Source of the DNA: Gemmataceae bacterium
GTDB lineage: Bacteria; Planctomycetota; Planctomycetia; Gemmatales; Gemmataceae
Reading direction: 5' to 3'
DNA length: 64,000 nt
Assembly (NCBI GenBank): GCA_019694755.1
Contig: JAIBBI010000005.1
Location: 1-64,000 of the forward strand
Position 1 is the first letter of the stretch, and each line of letters begins with the position of its first letter. A program made the position numbers and the translations under genes. The notes beneath the pieces are model-generated. The model saw only the letters and a program-made list of their open reading frames with translations. It searched no databases and was not told where the DNA came from. Below, piece after piece: positions 26,437 through 36,135 of the stretch.

Positions 26437-26796
26437 TCAGGAACCGCGTATCAGGGACTGGCGGTATCGGTAGATGACACCCGCCAGTCGATCGCCGAAG
26501 TCGACGAGTTCGCCGACTTTCTCACACGTGTACATTCCCAGTTCTGCCGTCAGCTCGATGCAGGTAATGGACTCCCGCAGCGAACGGTAGGCGATTTCGA
26601 GGAACCTTGCGAACTCTGCCGGGTTTTCGCATGCCGCCCCCTCGACGACATTCAACCGCACCGAGACGGCCGCCCGCTTGAGTTGGGACGAAAGGTTGTA
26701 GCACTCATCCTTGGGCAGTTGGCCAGTCAGGCGATAGCAGCGAACGATGAACTCCGTGATCTCATCCCAGAATCCAAGGTTCTTGGGATTCCTCAT
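26437..26796 (-). CDS. Four-helix-bundle protein (S23/IVS-encoded family)
   Basis: A 119-residue protein of the four-helix-bundle family (TIGR02436), first known from proteins encoded in intervening sequences of 23S rRNA genes. Diagnostic segments are [40 protein letters not shown], then [30 protein letters not shown], and a basic C-terminus. No rRNA is here; the gene stands alone between accB and accC, bounded by 37-bp inverted repeats, so it looks like a small mobile cassette that interrupts an acc operon in the sense direction. Its molecular role is unknown; relatives bind nucleic acid in diversity-generating retroelements (Avd). Confidence 0.88.
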   Translation of the reverse strand: MRNPKNLGFWDEITEFIVRCYRLTGQLPKDECYNLSSQLKRAAVSVRLNVVEGAACENPAEFARFLEIAYRSLRESITCIELTAELGMYTCEKVGELVDFGDRLAGVIYRYRQSLIRGS

Positions 26797-26877
26797 GAGC
26801 GGGGCTCCCGCACATCAACAACTACCCAGCCAACCCGGCACCGCATCGCATCCCCGTCCGCGCGCCGCTGCCACTTT

Positions 26878-26914
26878 TCTGGCGGATAGCAGAATGCGGA
26901 CAGCGGAAAGCGGT
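26878..26914. repeat. Right arm of 37-bp inverted repeat flanking the four-helix-bundle gene
   Basis: It pairs with 26357-26393. It ends two bases before the accB stop codon region, so the repeat abuts accB's coding end without disrupting it. Confidence 0.75.
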
Positions 26915-26915
26915 G

Positions 26916-27416
26916 TCAGCCGACGTCCACCTTAAACAGCGGCTGGCCGTACTCGACGGGTTGGGCGTTGTCGACGAGGATCTCGACGATCGTGCCGGTA
27001 CAGTCGGCAGTGATGTCGTTGAAGATCTTCATCGCCTCGATCTTGCAGACCACGGTGTCGTTGGTCAGCTTACTGCCCACCTTCACGTAGGCCGGCTCTT
27101 CAGGGCTCGGCTTGGCGTAGAAGGTGCCCGGGGTGGGGCTGGTAATCACGTGGTACTTCTTGGTGTCCGCCGCGGGGGCGGCAGCCGGCGCGGGGGCGGC
27201 GGCCGGTGCGGCCACGTGGACCGGGGCGGCGGCCACCGGCATCGCAGCGACCGGGGCGTGGGCCACCATCGTGCTGCCACGCCGGAGGCGGATACGGCTG
27301 TCGCCGTCGTGCAGGTCCACCTCCGAGAGGTCGTGATCGGTCATCAGACCGATCAGCTTCTCGACCGTGGCGACATCGAACGGGTGGGGAGTGCGGCCGG
27401 ATTTATCGGAAGCCAC
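26916..27416 (-). CDS. accB: Acetyl-CoA carboxylase, biotin carboxyl carrier protein
   Basis: A 166-residue BCCP. The C-terminal biotinyl domain contains the biotin-lysine motif EAMKIFN (canonical EAMK[ML]), preceded by an Ala/Pro-rich flexible linker (about residues 56-85) and an N-terminal helical region ([34 protein letters not shown]). It carries carboxybiotin from AccC to the carboxyltransferase. It follows pepP on the same strand; pepP/efp-accB-accC is a widely conserved order, here broken by the four-helix-bundle gene. Confidence 0.95.
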   Translation of the reverse strand: MASDKSGRTPHPFDVATVEKLIGLMTDHDLSEVDLHDGDSRIRLRRGSTMVAHAPVAAMPVAAAPVHVAAPAAAPAPAAAPAADTKKYHVITSPTPGTFYAKPSPEEPAYVKVGSKLTNDTVVCKIEAMKIFNDITADCTGTIVEILVDNAQPVEYGQPLFKVDVG

Positions 27417-27447
27417 CGCAGGCTCCTTCAGTATTGGGTGAAAGGGG

Positions 27448-28569
27448 TCAAAACCGCGCGGATTCCAAGTCCCGTGGCAGCGTCGAGAGTACCTCGACGC
27501 CGTCGGGCGTGATCAGCACATCGTCCTCGATCCGGACGCCGCCGAATCCGGGAATGTAGATCCCGGGCTCCACGGTCACCACATTCCCCGGGACGAGCTT
27601 CGTCTCCGAGTTCGACCGCAGGGTCGGTCCTTCGTGGACTTCGAGGCCGATGCCGTGGCCGAGCGAATGGGTGAACCGGTCGCCAAACCCCGCGTCGCCG
27701 ATGGCCTTCCGGGCTGCGGCGTCGGCATCGCTGGTCGCGGCGCCGGGCCGCAGGACGGCGACGGCCGCATCGCGGGCCGCGACGACGGCATTCCAGACCG
27801 GGTTCAGCCGGTCCAAATCGAGCCGGGGAGTGGACGCGGATCGAACCGATGGTTTATCCGGCACCAGCATACGGGTCAAGTCACTGGCATACCCGTCGAC
27901 GACTACGCCCCAGTCGATGAGTGTGAACGCCGCCGAGTCCACCCGCCGGGCCGTCGGCGGGGCGTGCGCCAGAGCCGAGCGGTCGCCGACCGCCGTGATC
28001 GGCTCGAAACTCGTCCGTTGGCCGCCGTGAACACGCGTCAACTGCTCGATTCGGTTGGTCAGGTCGAACTCTGTGTCATCCCCGCGGACCTGAGCCCGGA
28101 GGTCAAGGAATACCCCCTCGGCCGCCGCCACCGCCCTTCGGATGATCGCGATCTCGTCGGCATCCTTGACCGCACGCTCCGTCTCCACCAGCCCATCCGT
28201 CGACACCCAAGTCGCCGATTTCACCCGCTCGCGCAGTTTCTCCAGATCCCGCACTGTGAGCCGGTTCGCCTCGATGCCCACACGAGTCAGTTTGTGTTCG
28301 ACGAGGACCCGGCCGACGGCATCGACAGTCAACTCGCCGAGGGCGCGGATGTACGCCGGGAGGCCGGGGCACTCTTCCGCGATCTGCTCGGGAAAGCGTC
28401 CGTCGCTGATGAGAAGGCTGCGGTCCGGCGTGAGGAGCAGAAAGCTGCCGCCCCCGCCGGTGAAGCCGGTGAGGTACCGGACGTTGACAGCCGCACTGAC
28501 CAGCAGTGCGTCGAGGCCCTGCTGACGGAGGGAGTATGCCAGGCGGTCGCGGCGGGCGGCGTAGTTCAT
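27448..28569 (-). CDS. pepP: M24-family Xaa-Pro aminopeptidase
   Basis: A 373-residue metallopeptidase removing N-terminal residues next to proline. A creatinase-like N-terminal domain (about residues 1-130) is followed by the pita-bread fold with its metal ligands: [17 protein letters not shown] (two Asp), [15 protein letters not shown] (His), [23 protein letters not shown] (two Glu). The ATG used gives [14 protein letters not shown], a standard start for this family; the longer frame upstream is antisense to another gene. It is first in the pepP-accB-accC unit. Confidence 0.92.
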   Translation of the reverse strand: MNYAARRDRLAYSLRQQGLDALLVSAAVNVRYLTGFTGGGGSFLLLTPDRSLLISDGRFPEQIAEECPGLPAYIRALGELTVDAVGRVLVEHKLTRVGIEANRLTVRDLEKLRERVKSATWVSTDGLVETERAVKDADEIAIIRRAVAAAEGVFLDLRAQVRGDDTEFDLTNRIEQLTRVHGGQRTSFEPITAVGDRSALAHAPPTARRVDSAAFTLIDWGVVVDGYASDLTRMLVPDKPSVRSASTPRLDLDRLNPVWNAVVAARDAAVAVLRPGAATSDADAAARKAIGDAGFGDRFTHSLGHGIGLEVHEGPTLRSNSETKLVPGNVVTVEPGIYIPGFGGVRIEDDVLITPDGVEVLSTLPRDLESARF

Positions 28570-28642
28570 ATTGCAAGTTCGCTCGATGGGGCTATGTACG
28601 CAGTTTAGCGATGGCCCGCGTCCGTTCGAGGGAGATTTCGCC

Positions 28643-29464
28643 ATGGCCCCGGCTACCGAAAAGACTGTGATCCCACTGACCGGCGACCTGCCGCCCGAGC
28701 CGGAGCGGATTGCCCTGCGTAGTTCACTGCCGCCCTCGCCGGCCAAGGCTGCCGCACCCAAGTTGCAGGTTCCGGAACTGGGAGAGGTCCTGCCGCCGCG
28801 AAACCCGTTCGCCGACCTGACGGCCGAGCCACCCCGCAAGCTCGAGCCCCGGCCCGAGGTCAAACCCGAGCCGAAGCCGGAGCCGAAAGTCGAGCCGAAG
28901 GTCGAAGCCAAGCCGAAAAGCCGGCTGCCGAAAGAGGAGCCCGCGCCCGCCCCGGCCGTGCTCACGGTCATCGAGTCGGACGCCGACGTCGACCGGGTGT
29001 ATTTCCCGTCGCGGTCGATGCTGCCTGAAATCACGCTCTGCGGGATTGTCTGCGCCGGCTGGCTGTACGGCGTGATGCCGATGCTCAGCGAATTCTGGCA
29101 GTCGCCCGAGGTCTTCGCCTCGGTGCCCGGCGCGGCCTGCCTGTTTGTGTTTGTGCAATGGCTGTACGGGATCATCGGCGGCGGCTACCGCCTGACGAAA
29201 ACGCAACTGCTGCGGATCAATGCCGGGCCGATCCCCGACCCCGAACCGGTCGAACTGGCCCGGCTCGCCACCGTCACGGTCGAGCAGTCGGGGTTGGACT
29301 GGTGGCTGGCCGTGGGCCAGGTCCGACTGAAGTTCGAGCGCGATACGGACGCCGACATCGTGCTGGGACCGATCAGTTGGCCGAAGCGACGGGCGAAGAT
29401 CATTGAGGACGCGGCCCGTGCGGCCCGCGAAGGCACCGTGGTCGGCGGGCGGGTCGCGGCCTGA
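28643..29464 (+). CDS. Membrane protein with PH-like C-terminal domain
   Basis: A 273-residue protein. The first 115 residues are disordered and Pro/Lys/Glu-rich (repeated KPEPKPEPKVEPK). Two hydrophobic helices follow (about 133-150 and 162-182), then a soluble domain (RLTKTQLLRINAGPIPDPEPVELARLATVTVEQSGLDWWLAVGQV) resembling bacterial PH (YdbS/DUF304-like) domains, which usually sit at the membrane. A GGGAG site lies eight bases before the ATG. It is divergent from pepP. No function is known. Confidence 0.6.
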   Translation: MAPATEKTVIPLTGDLPPEPERIALRSSLPPSPAKAAAPKLQVPELGEVLPPRNPFADLTAEPPRKLEPRPEVKPEPKPEPKVEPKVEAKPKSRLPKEEPAPAPAVLTVIESDADVDRVYFPSRSMLPEITLCGIVCAGWLYGVMPMLSEFWQSPEVFASVPGAACLFVFVQWLYGIIGGGYRLTKTQLLRINAGPIPDPEPVELARLATVTVEQSGLDWWLAVGQVRLKFERDTDADIVLGPISWPKRRAKIIEDAARAAREGTVVGGRVAA

Positions 29465-29571
29465 GTTTGTACCCCGCCCGGATTTGCCGGGGGAAATTAC
29501 CCCGGAGGAAATAGAACATCCCTCGACACCCGGCGAAGAGGCCGGGGTTTTCAGGTCGAGGGAGGCGCTCC

Positions 29572-32010
29572 GTGCGGTTCTTGTTCTCATTCACGATCTT
29601 CGTCGGCGCGGCTCTTCTCTTCGTCGTCCAACCCATGATCGGCAAGATGATCCTTCCGCTGGCGGGCGGCACGCCGGCGGTCTGGACCACGTGCATGGTC
29701 TTCTTCCAGGCCGCCCTGCTCGGCGGCTATTACTATGCCCACGTCGGGACGACCCGGCTCGGGCCGCGCGGCATGGCCGGCCTGCACCCCGCCCTGCTCG
29801 GCTTGCCGCTGCTGCTGCTCATCGCGACCGCGCTGTTCGCCCCGGGCGGTTCGCCGCTCACGCCGATCAAGTCGCTCGCGCCGCACGGCACCGATTACCC
29901 GTTCTTCCCGCTCGCGCTTCTGCTTTTCGTCCTGATCGGCCTTCCGTTCTTCTTCGTGGCCACGAGCGCGCCGCTGCTCCAGCGGTGGTTCGCGGATACC
30001 GACGACTCCGCGGCCCGCGACCCGTACTTCCTGTATGCCGCCAGCAACCTCGGTAGCTTCCTCGGGCTGATCCTTTACCCGGCCGTGATCGAGCGCTATA
30101 TGCCGCTCAAGCAGCAGGCGTTTCTTTGGGCCGGGGGGTTCGCCGTGTGGGCCGCCCTGACTGCGCTGTGTGCCGCCGCCCTGAAGCGCAACCCCGGCCC
30201 CGCCGAGCGCATGACACTGGCCGAGGCCCCACCCATCACCTGGCCCCAGCGGTTGCGGTGGATTGGCCTTTCTGCCGTGCCCAGCTCACTGATGCTCAGT
30301 GTCATCACCGTCATCACCACCGACGTCGCGCCGATTCCGCTGTTCTTCGTGATTCCGCTCGGGATCTACCTGCTCACGTTCGTCGTCGCGTTCGGCGTGC
30401 GGGCCAAGTGGATCTTCAGCCTCGCCAATCTCGCGCTGCCGATGCTGCTGCTCGGCGCGCTGCTCATCCGCATCACGCCGATCGAGGGGAATTTCCCCAA
30501 GCTCATCCAGAGCATCATCGATCTGACCTCGGCGGCCGTCGGCCATCAGATTTTCACCGAGGAGATCACCTGCCAGATCATGTACTACCTCGGTCTGTTC
30601 ACGGTGATCGCACTGGGCTGCCACCTCGCGCTGGCCGCGTCCCGGCCCCCGGCCGCCCGGCTAACCGAGTTCTTCCTGTGGGTGTCGCTCGGCGGCGTGC
30701 TCGGCGGGCTCTTCAATGCCGTGGTCGCGCCGATGATTTTCGTCGAGCACACTGAACTCGCCATCGGCCTGATTGCCGCCTGCTTCTGCGTCGCGCCGGG
30801 CAAGAAGGCGGGCGGCCTCCGCGAACTCGCGCTCGACCTGATCGTCCCCGCGCTCCTGTTCGCGCTCGTGTTCGTGATGCTCACCGCATTCAATGCCGGC
30901 GAGTCGGAGGCGGCAGCGGGCGAATCGATCTTCTGGTCCGCGCCGCGATCGCTGATGAGCGGCTTCCGCGACTGGCTCAACCAGCGCAACCAGTTGTTCT
31001 GGTACGAAAGGGCGAAAACGCTGCTCTGCTACGGTCCCGCGGTGCTGGTCGCGTTCTTCTGCCTCGATCGACCGGTGCGGTTCGGCCTCGCCACCGCGGC
31101 CATCTTTTTCGCTCACACGCTGGTCACCGCCGAGGTGAGCCGGCGCGAGTCGGGTAGCAATTCGACCTACTCATTGATGGCGGGTCGGAGCTTTTTCGGG
31201 ACCCTCTACGTCAATCACACTTTCGACTCGACCGAGGGCGTGACATACCACAAGCTCGTCCATGGCACGACGGTGCACGGCCTGCAACAGGTCGATCCGA
31301 AGAGTGGCGAGCCGCTGAGCTACTACCATCGGCTCGGGCCGGTCGGCGATCTGTTCGCCTGCACGCCGGCGGGCAAATCCACCCGGCCCATCGCGTTCGT
31401 CGGCCTCGGTAGCGGCAGCCTCTCGGCCTACGGGCAGCCGGGCCAGTCCGTCACCTTCTACGAGATCGACGCGCTGATCCGCCGGCTGGCCAGCGACCCG
31501 CAGTACTTCCACTACGTGACCGACGCGAAGGCCCGCGGCGTCAAGCTCGACATCATCATGGGCGACGCCCGGCTTCGGCTGGAAGAAGCCGCCCCGGGCG
31601 CGTACGCCCTGCTCGCCGTCGATGCGTTTTCGAGCGACTCCATCCCCGTTCACCTGCTCACCCGCGAAGCGATCCAGCTTTACATGGATAAGCTCGCACC
31701 CGACGGCGTGCTCGCGCTGCACGTGTCGAACCGGTACTTGAAGCTCGACCGCGTCGTCGCCCGGATCGCCGCCGACCTCGGCCTGCCGGCCTACCAGTGC
31801 TACGACGGCGACGAAAACGCCCCGGGCAAGAGCCGGTCGGACTGGATCGTGATCGCCAAGAGCGAGTCTTCGTTCGGCGATCTGCTCAAGGTCGTCGACT
31901 CGAGCGGCGAACTGCGATGGAAGAGCCTCGGCGTCGATCCGAAAAACGACGCCCCGCTCTGGACCGATGACTTCTCGAACGTTCTGGACGTGTTCGGCTG
32001 GAAGCGCTAG
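29572..32010 (+). CDS. Spermidine-synthase-like membrane fusion protein
   Basis: An 812-residue protein of the fused MFS/spermidine-synthase type. It begins MRFLFSFTIFVGAALLFVVQPMIGKMILPLAGGTPAVWTT, characteristic of the family, with about twelve membrane helices through residue 510, then a methyltransferase-fold domain (PIAFVGLGSGSLSAYGQPG near 604, YEIDALIRRLA, MGDARLRLEEA, LLAVDAFSSDSIPVHLLT). The second domain resembles aminopropyltransferases, but polyamine synthesis has not been shown for these membrane forms. GTG start. It is conserved in many planctomycetes. Confidence 0.85.
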   Translation: MRFLFSFTIFVGAALLFVVQPMIGKMILPLAGGTPAVWTTCMVFFQAALLGGYYYAHVGTTRLGPRGMAGLHPALLGLPLLLLIATALFAPGGSPLTPIKSLAPHGTDYPFFPLALLLFVLIGLPFFFVATSAPLLQRWFADTDDSAARDPYFLYAASNLGSFLGLILYPAVIERYMPLKQQAFLWAGGFAVWAALTALCAAALKRNPGPAERMTLAEAPPITWPQRLRWIGLSAVPSSLMLSVITVITTDVAPIPLFFVIPLGIYLLTFVVAFGVRAKWIFSLANLALPMLLLGALLIRITPIEGNFPKLIQSIIDLTSAAVGHQIFTEEITCQIMYYLGLFTVIALGCHLALAASRPPAARLTEFFLWVSLGGVLGGLFNAVVAPMIFVEHTELAIGLIAACFCVAPGKKAGGLRELALDLIVPALLFALVFVMLTAFNAGESEAAAGESIFWSAPRSLMSGFRDWLNQRNQLFWYERAKTLLCYGPAVLVAFFCLDRPVRFGLATAAIFFAHTLVTAEVSRRESGSNSTYSLMAGRSFFGTLYVNHTFDSTEGVTYHKLVHGTTVHGLQQVDPKSGEPLSYYHRLGPVGDLFACTPAGKSTRPIAFVGLGSGSLSAYGQPGQSVTFYEIDALIRRLASDPQYFHYVTDAKARGVKLDIIMGDARLRLEEAAPGAYALLAVDAFSSDSIPVHLLTREAIQLYMDKLAPDGVLALHVSNRYLKLDRVVARIAADLGLPAYQCYDGDENAPGKSRSDWIVIAKSESSFGDLLKVVDSSGELRWKSLGVDPKNDAPLWTDDFSNVLDVFGWKR

Positions 32011-33257
32011 ACCGGGGGCGCGTAGCCGAATTGGAGGTGCGGCGTCTCGATCCGCGGGCCCCGGCGGCTGTGCGACTCCATCGCCGCGGCCAGGATGCCG
32101 GTCGTCAGGAGCGTCCGCTGGATCGGTGCGGGTGAAACGCCCGTCGCAAAGAATGATTCCAGCGCGCCGGCGAGCCGGTCGTAGTGCCGGACGCCCGGGG
32201 CAGCCCCGACTTCGAAGCGCCCCGCGTGCGTAGCTCCGCCGACCGTTTGACTGGCGGCCGTGAAGTCGGCGACGTGCCCGTTCAACAGCAGCACGGTGCC
32301 GCGGGTGCCGTCGCGGTACTCGATGAGAAACGCGATGGCCGGGGTCGCAGGCATCCCGGCAACGGCCATTGACCCGGTGTTGATGCGCACATCACCGAGA
32401 TTGGCCGTGTGCGAGTGGGCCAGCGCGGCATCGAGCAGCGGCCAGGACCATCGGCCGGAATCGCCCGCCCGCCAGACATCGCGACCCGTCAGGCACGTCA
32501 CCGCGGTCACACCCGATTCACCACCCGCTCGGCGCTCGACGAGGCATTGAAGGGCTTCGATCGCGTCGAAGCCGCCGACCTCGACGGGGCCGAACCCGGC
32601 CACGAGAGTCTCGTTCGGCCGGGTGTCGGCGACGCGGTCGAGATCGGGCGACCGCTCGGCAAACGGCACGGCCGATCCGGCCGCGAGCGGAAATCCCATC
32701 TGCTGCGACCACGCGACCATCTGCCGGGATTTTTCAAAGTCGTGGGAAAGCTGCCGGGCCGAGTACACAGGCACGCCCGCGCCGGCCTCGTGGAAGGCGG
32801 CAACGAGTTGTGTGAACAGTTCGAATCGCGGGTATAGGATCTGCCCGGTGTCGTGCCGGGGGTAGTTGCCGTGCTCGGCCGCGAGCAGCACGCCGGCGAC
32901 GGAAAGCGACCCGCCCGCGAAGACCGCCTCGTGAACGGTCCGGTGCCGGCGCACGCCAAAGGTCCGACAAACGTCCGGACTCAGGTCATTCTCCGGAGTC
33001 TGATCGACCCAGAGATTGGCGACATACTGTGCCGGGAGATGATGTCGCCCCGCATCGGACCAGCCGTGCAGGAACCGCCCGGCGAGGTGATAAAGGCAAC
33101 TCAGCGGACGGTAAACGGTCCCGAGCGCGGCCAGCGGGGCGCGGTGGGTGGTGGCGGGGGCGACGGCCCGCGCCGTGGTCGCGCCCCCGGCAAGGGACAT
33201 CCCCGCCGCTGACGCCAGAAACCCACGCCGACTGAATCGAAGCGGATGCTCGGCCAT
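32007..33257 (-). CDS. Tat-exported uncharacterised protein
   Basis: A 416-residue protein beginning with a twin-arginine signal (FSRRGFLASAAGMSLAGGATTARA, about residues 8-31), so it is exported folded. The rest has no motif I can name with confidence; segments such as PVYSARQLSHDFEKSRQMVAWSQQMGFPLAAGSAVPFA and VGGFDAIEALQCLVERRAGG recall the Gfo/Idh/MocA-like exported proteins abundant in planctomycetes, but no dinucleotide-binding GxGxxG is visible. Its last four bases overlap the end of the convergent upstream gene. Confidence 0.65.
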   Translation of the reverse strand: MAEHPLRFSRRGFLASAAGMSLAGGATTARAVAPATTHRAPLAALGTVYRPLSCLYHLAGRFLHGWSDAGRHHLPAQYVANLWVDQTPENDLSPDVCRTFGVRRHRTVHEAVFAGGSLSVAGVLLAAEHGNYPRHDTGQILYPRFELFTQLVAAFHEAGAGVPVYSARQLSHDFEKSRQMVAWSQQMGFPLAAGSAVPFAERSPDLDRVADTRPNETLVAGFGPVEVGGFDAIEALQCLVERRAGGESGVTAVTCLTGRDVWRAGDSGRWSWPLLDAALAHSHTANLGDVRINTGSMAVAGMPATPAIAFLIEYRDGTRGTVLLLNGHVADFTAASQTVGGATHAGRFEVGAAPGVRHYDRLAGALESFFATGVSPAPIQRTLLTTGILAAAMESHSRRGPRIETPHLQFGYAPPV

Positions 33258-33439
33258 GCGGTCAGTATAGCACGGCGAAGGTTGGCGAGTGTTATCTTCG
33301 ACATCCAAGGCGTCGACGTCGGAAAGGCTGTTTCAAGGCGTGCTTCGACCGACTGGCCGACGTGAAAATACGTGACTAACTTGAAGGCGGGTGTACGTCC
33401 ACTTCGTGCTACCACTCGACCCCTGACGAGAGCCAACCG

Positions 33440-33673
33440 ATGAACGACCGCGGACACTTCTTGCTCGGCTTGTGCATCATCGTTGCCGCGTCGCTGGTCG
33501 CATTCGTCCCGCGACCGCAGTCCCCCGTGCCGCCGGTCGGCAGGTACCAGATGTCGGGCGTGCCCGGCCATGCGTACGTCATCGATACCGTCACCGGGCA
33601 GGTCTGGGAGGATTTCGCGTCGAGCGGGCAGGGCTCGAGCGACAGCGACTTCAAGAAGCCGAAGCTGAAATAG
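33440..33673 (+). CDS. Small membrane-anchored protein
   Basis: A 77-residue protein with one N-terminal hydrophobic helix (residues 8-23) and a short tail with GRYQMSGVPGHAYVIDTVTGQVWEDF, a beta-hairpin-like stretch seen in small planctomycete proteins that display the phrase VIDTxTGxVW. Function unknown. It lies 25 bases before the RluA gene on the same strand. Confidence 0.65.
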   Translation: MNDRGHFLLGLCIIVAASLVAFVPRPQSPVPPVGRYQMSGVPGHAYVIDTVTGQVWEDFASSGQGSSDSDFKKPKLK

Positions 33674-33697
33674 CCGGCCCGGTGGTATAATCTCCGC

Positions 33698-34405
33698 GTG
33701 CCTGCCGCCGACCTGCCGGAACTCGATGTCCTGTTCGAAGACAACCACTGTCTGGCGGTGGCGAAGCCGTCCGGCGTGCCCAGCGCGCACTTCGACGGCG
33801 GGGCCGCCACGCTCGACCTCGCGGCCAAGGCCTACCTCAAATCCCGGTACAACAAGCCCGGCGAGGTCTTCCTTGGCATCGTTCACCGGCTCGACAAACC
33901 CACCTCCGGCGTACTGCTGTTCGCCCGCACCAGCAAAGCCGCCGCCCGGCTCAGCGAGCAGTTCCGCTCCGGCGCCATCGACAAGACTTATTGGGCGATT
34001 GCCGAGGGCGAGATCCGCCCCGCGGCCGGGACGTGGGACGATCATCTCCGCAAAGACCCCGCCACTGCCCTCGTCCGTGTCGTCGACCCCTCGGCCGAGG
34101 GCGCGAAGGCCGCGCGCACCCATTACTCCACGCTCGGTTTCGCCGACGGGATGAGCTGGCTCGAACTCCGGCCGCAGACGGGGCGAACACACCAGTTGCG
34201 CGTGCAACTGGCCACCCGCGGCCACCCGATCGTCGGCGACTACCAGTACGGCTCGGAGATCGTGTTCCCCGGCGGGGCCGCGCTGCACGCCCGCTCGCTG
34301 ACGTTCCTGCACCCGATCCGCGCCGAGCCGATCACCCTCACCGCCCCGTTGCCGCGCCGCTGGCGGGGCCGGTTCCCCTCGTTCTTCCGCGACCTGCCTT
34401 CATGA
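33698..34405 (+). CDS. RluA-family pseudouridine synthase
   Basis: A 235-residue enzyme that isomerises uridine to pseudouridine in RNA. The catalytic aspartate is in VHRLDKPTSGVLLFARTSKAA (about residue 68), and the conserved ELRPQTGRTHQLRVQLATRGHPIVGD stretch follows. The N-terminal S4 domain of RluD/RluC is absent, as in RluA itself, so the target may be tRNA or 23S rRNA; which cannot be told. GTG start. It overlaps the next gene by four bases (ATGA). Confidence 0.92.
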   Translation: MPAADLPELDVLFEDNHCLAVAKPSGVPSAHFDGGAATLDLAAKAYLKSRYNKPGEVFLGIVHRLDKPTSGVLLFARTSKAAARLSEQFRSGAIDKTYWAIAEGEIRPAAGTWDDHLRKDPATALVRVVDPSAEGAKAARTHYSTLGFADGMSWLELRPQTGRTHQLRVQLATRGHPIVGDYQYGSEIVFPGGAALHARSLTFLHPIRAEPITLTAPLPRRWRGRFPSFFRDLPS

Positions 34406-35448
34406 GCGACTCCCGGCTCCAGGACATTCTCGATGTCATCCAGCAGGACCCGGGCCGGCGCGGCCTGCGGGCTGACCCGGCCGACAACCTGATCACCGCA
34501 ACCGCCGGCGACTTCGAGGCCGCCTGCCGGACCATCGCCCTGCACCCCATGCCGCGGGTCGCGATCATTACCGGGTTCACCATTCCCACGGCCCGGCCGC
34601 CCGTCGGCGAGACCGACGGCCCGCCCGGCGCGCTATACCTCGCCCGCGCGCTGAACTCCCTCGGCATTCCCGTCGCGCTCGCGACCGACGGCACCAGCCT
34701 GCCCGCGCTCCGTGCCGGTGTCGCCGCCGCTCATCTCGCCGATGTGCCCGTCGTCGAACTGCCCGACTGCCCGGGGGCCTACGGCCGATCGCTCGCCGAG
34801 AACTACGAGCAAGACCGTTCCTGCTATCTCAACGAGTTCTTCACCCGGGCCGGCCCGGCCAACGTCCTCATCGCCCTCGAGCGCGTCGGGCCCAATCACA
34901 CGCTCGAGTCGCTCCGGCAATCGGGCGCGACTGTCAGCACTGCGACGTTTCTGAAGAGCGTTCCTGCCGGGCACATGGGCCGGTGTTACTCAATGCGTGG
35001 CCGCGACCTCACGGACTTCACCCGCCCCGCCCACCTACTGTTCGAGACGCCCCGGTGGGTGACCACCGGCGGACTGGCGACCATCGGCATCGGCGACGGC
35101 GGCAACGAGATCGGCATGGGCCGGGTGCCGTGGGAGACCATCCAGAAGAACATTGCCAACGGCGGCCTCGTCGCCTGCCGGGTCCGCGTCGATGCGCTCG
35201 TCGTCGCCGGGATCAGCAACTGGGGCGGGTGGGCCCTCGCGGCCGGCGTCCACCTGCTCCGCGGCACACAACCGGGCCCTGCCCTGTTCGATGCCGACGA
35301 GGAAAAGCGACTGCTGGAAGTGATGATCGCGGCCGGGCCACTCGTCGACGGCGTGACGCTCGAGAGCGCCGCCACCGTCGACGGCCTGCCGTTTCACGAT
35401 TATGTCGCGATATTGAAACAGATCGAGGCGATCGTCGCGCCCGACTGA
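34402..35448 (+). CDS. DUF4392 (D-glutamate cyclase-like) protein
   Basis: A 348-residue protein whose main domain fits DUF4392: IITGFTIPTARPPVGETDGPPGALYLARAL, IALERVGPNHTLESLRQ, TIGIGDGGNEIGMGRVPWE and GISNWGGWALAAGV. The mammalian homologue (DGLUCY) interconverts D-glutamate and 5-oxo-D-proline; activity of bacterial stand-alone forms is less clear. The ATG overlapping the RluA stop is used; the frame is open upstream as a shadow of that gene. Confidence 0.82.
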   Translation: MSDSRLQDILDVIQQDPGRRGLRADPADNLITATAGDFEAACRTIALHPMPRVAIITGFTIPTARPPVGETDGPPGALYLARALNSLGIPVALATDGTSLPALRAGVAAAHLADVPVVELPDCPGAYGRSLAENYEQDRSCYLNEFFTRAGPANVLIALERVGPNHTLESLRQSGATVSTATFLKSVPAGHMGRCYSMRGRDLTDFTRPAHLLFETPRWVTTGGLATIGIGDGGNEIGMGRVPWETIQKNIANGGLVACRVRVDALVVAGISNWGGWALAAGVHLLRGTQPGPALFDADEEKRLLEVMIAAGPLVDGVTLESAATVDGLPFHDYVAILKQIEAIVAPD

Positions 35449-35452
35449 CGGG

Positions 35453-35953
35453 TCATGCCGCGGCAGCGTACTCCGCGTGGGTACTCAGCTCATTGACGAG
35501 CCTCGCACCCTCCACCGTGATCAGCGTGATCCGCAACTTGCGATTGGCGTAGACCCACTCGGTCGGGGTGTCGGCCGGTAGATCGAATGCCGCGATCATC
35601 GACTTCGCGTACGCCTGCGATGGCGGCAGGTTCCAGGGCAACTCGCTCCCCTCGGGCGTGTGGAAGCCGCCCTTCTGCCAGCGACCGCGGACGAGCAACT
35701 CCACCTCGCCGGCCACCACGGCCGTCGGCAGGATCGAGCGGTTGGCCAGATACACCTTCCCGGTCCACACGCCGAGCGACCCTTGCTCGAGCCGGCCCTC
35801 GAACCCGCCTGCGGGAAACACGCCGACCGACACCCGCTCGCGGTTGACGCGCACAAACCAGAAATAGACCGTGACGCCAAGCGACCCGGCCGAGAACAGC
35901 AACTTCATCGCGTCGGCCCAGTCGAGCGACGCATCGGCGATCAGCCCCGTCAT
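35453..35953 (-). CDS. Uncharacterised single-helix membrane protein
   Basis: A 166-residue protein with one hydrophobic helix near the N-terminus (AMKLLFSAGSLGVTVYFWFV) and a soluble beta-rich part (RVSVGVFPAGGFEGRLEQGSLGVWTGKVYLANRSILPTAVVAGEVELLV). No family recognised. It ends five bases after the convergent DUF4392 gene. The ATG was chosen because upstream sequence is not conserved in character. Confidence 0.55.
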   Translation of the reverse strand: MTGLIADASLDWADAMKLLFSAGSLGVTVYFWFVRVNRERVSVGVFPAGGFEGRLEQGSLGVWTGKVYLANRSILPTAVVAGEVELLVRGRWQKGGFHTPEGSELPWNLPPSQAYAKSMIAAFDLPADTPTEWVYANRKLRITLITVEGARLVNELSTHAEYAAAA

Positions 35954-36135
35954 GGCGGGCCCTCCCGGCTTCCTCCTCGGCGGGCTTCGCAGCCTCAGCC
36001 CGCCCCACCAGGTCCGGAGATTACCCGATTCCGCCGGTGCCGACACGGTCAATCTGAGGGGTGCGAAACGAAGACACCCGGCCGATCGCGTTGCCGCGAC
36101 GGGCCGGGCGTGAGAGCTATTCGAATGGTGAGAGC

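Noticed and set aside
26437-26796. Intervening sequence of a 23S rRNA gene
   Set aside because: The protein family fits, but the flanks are accB and accC and no rRNA sequence is present.
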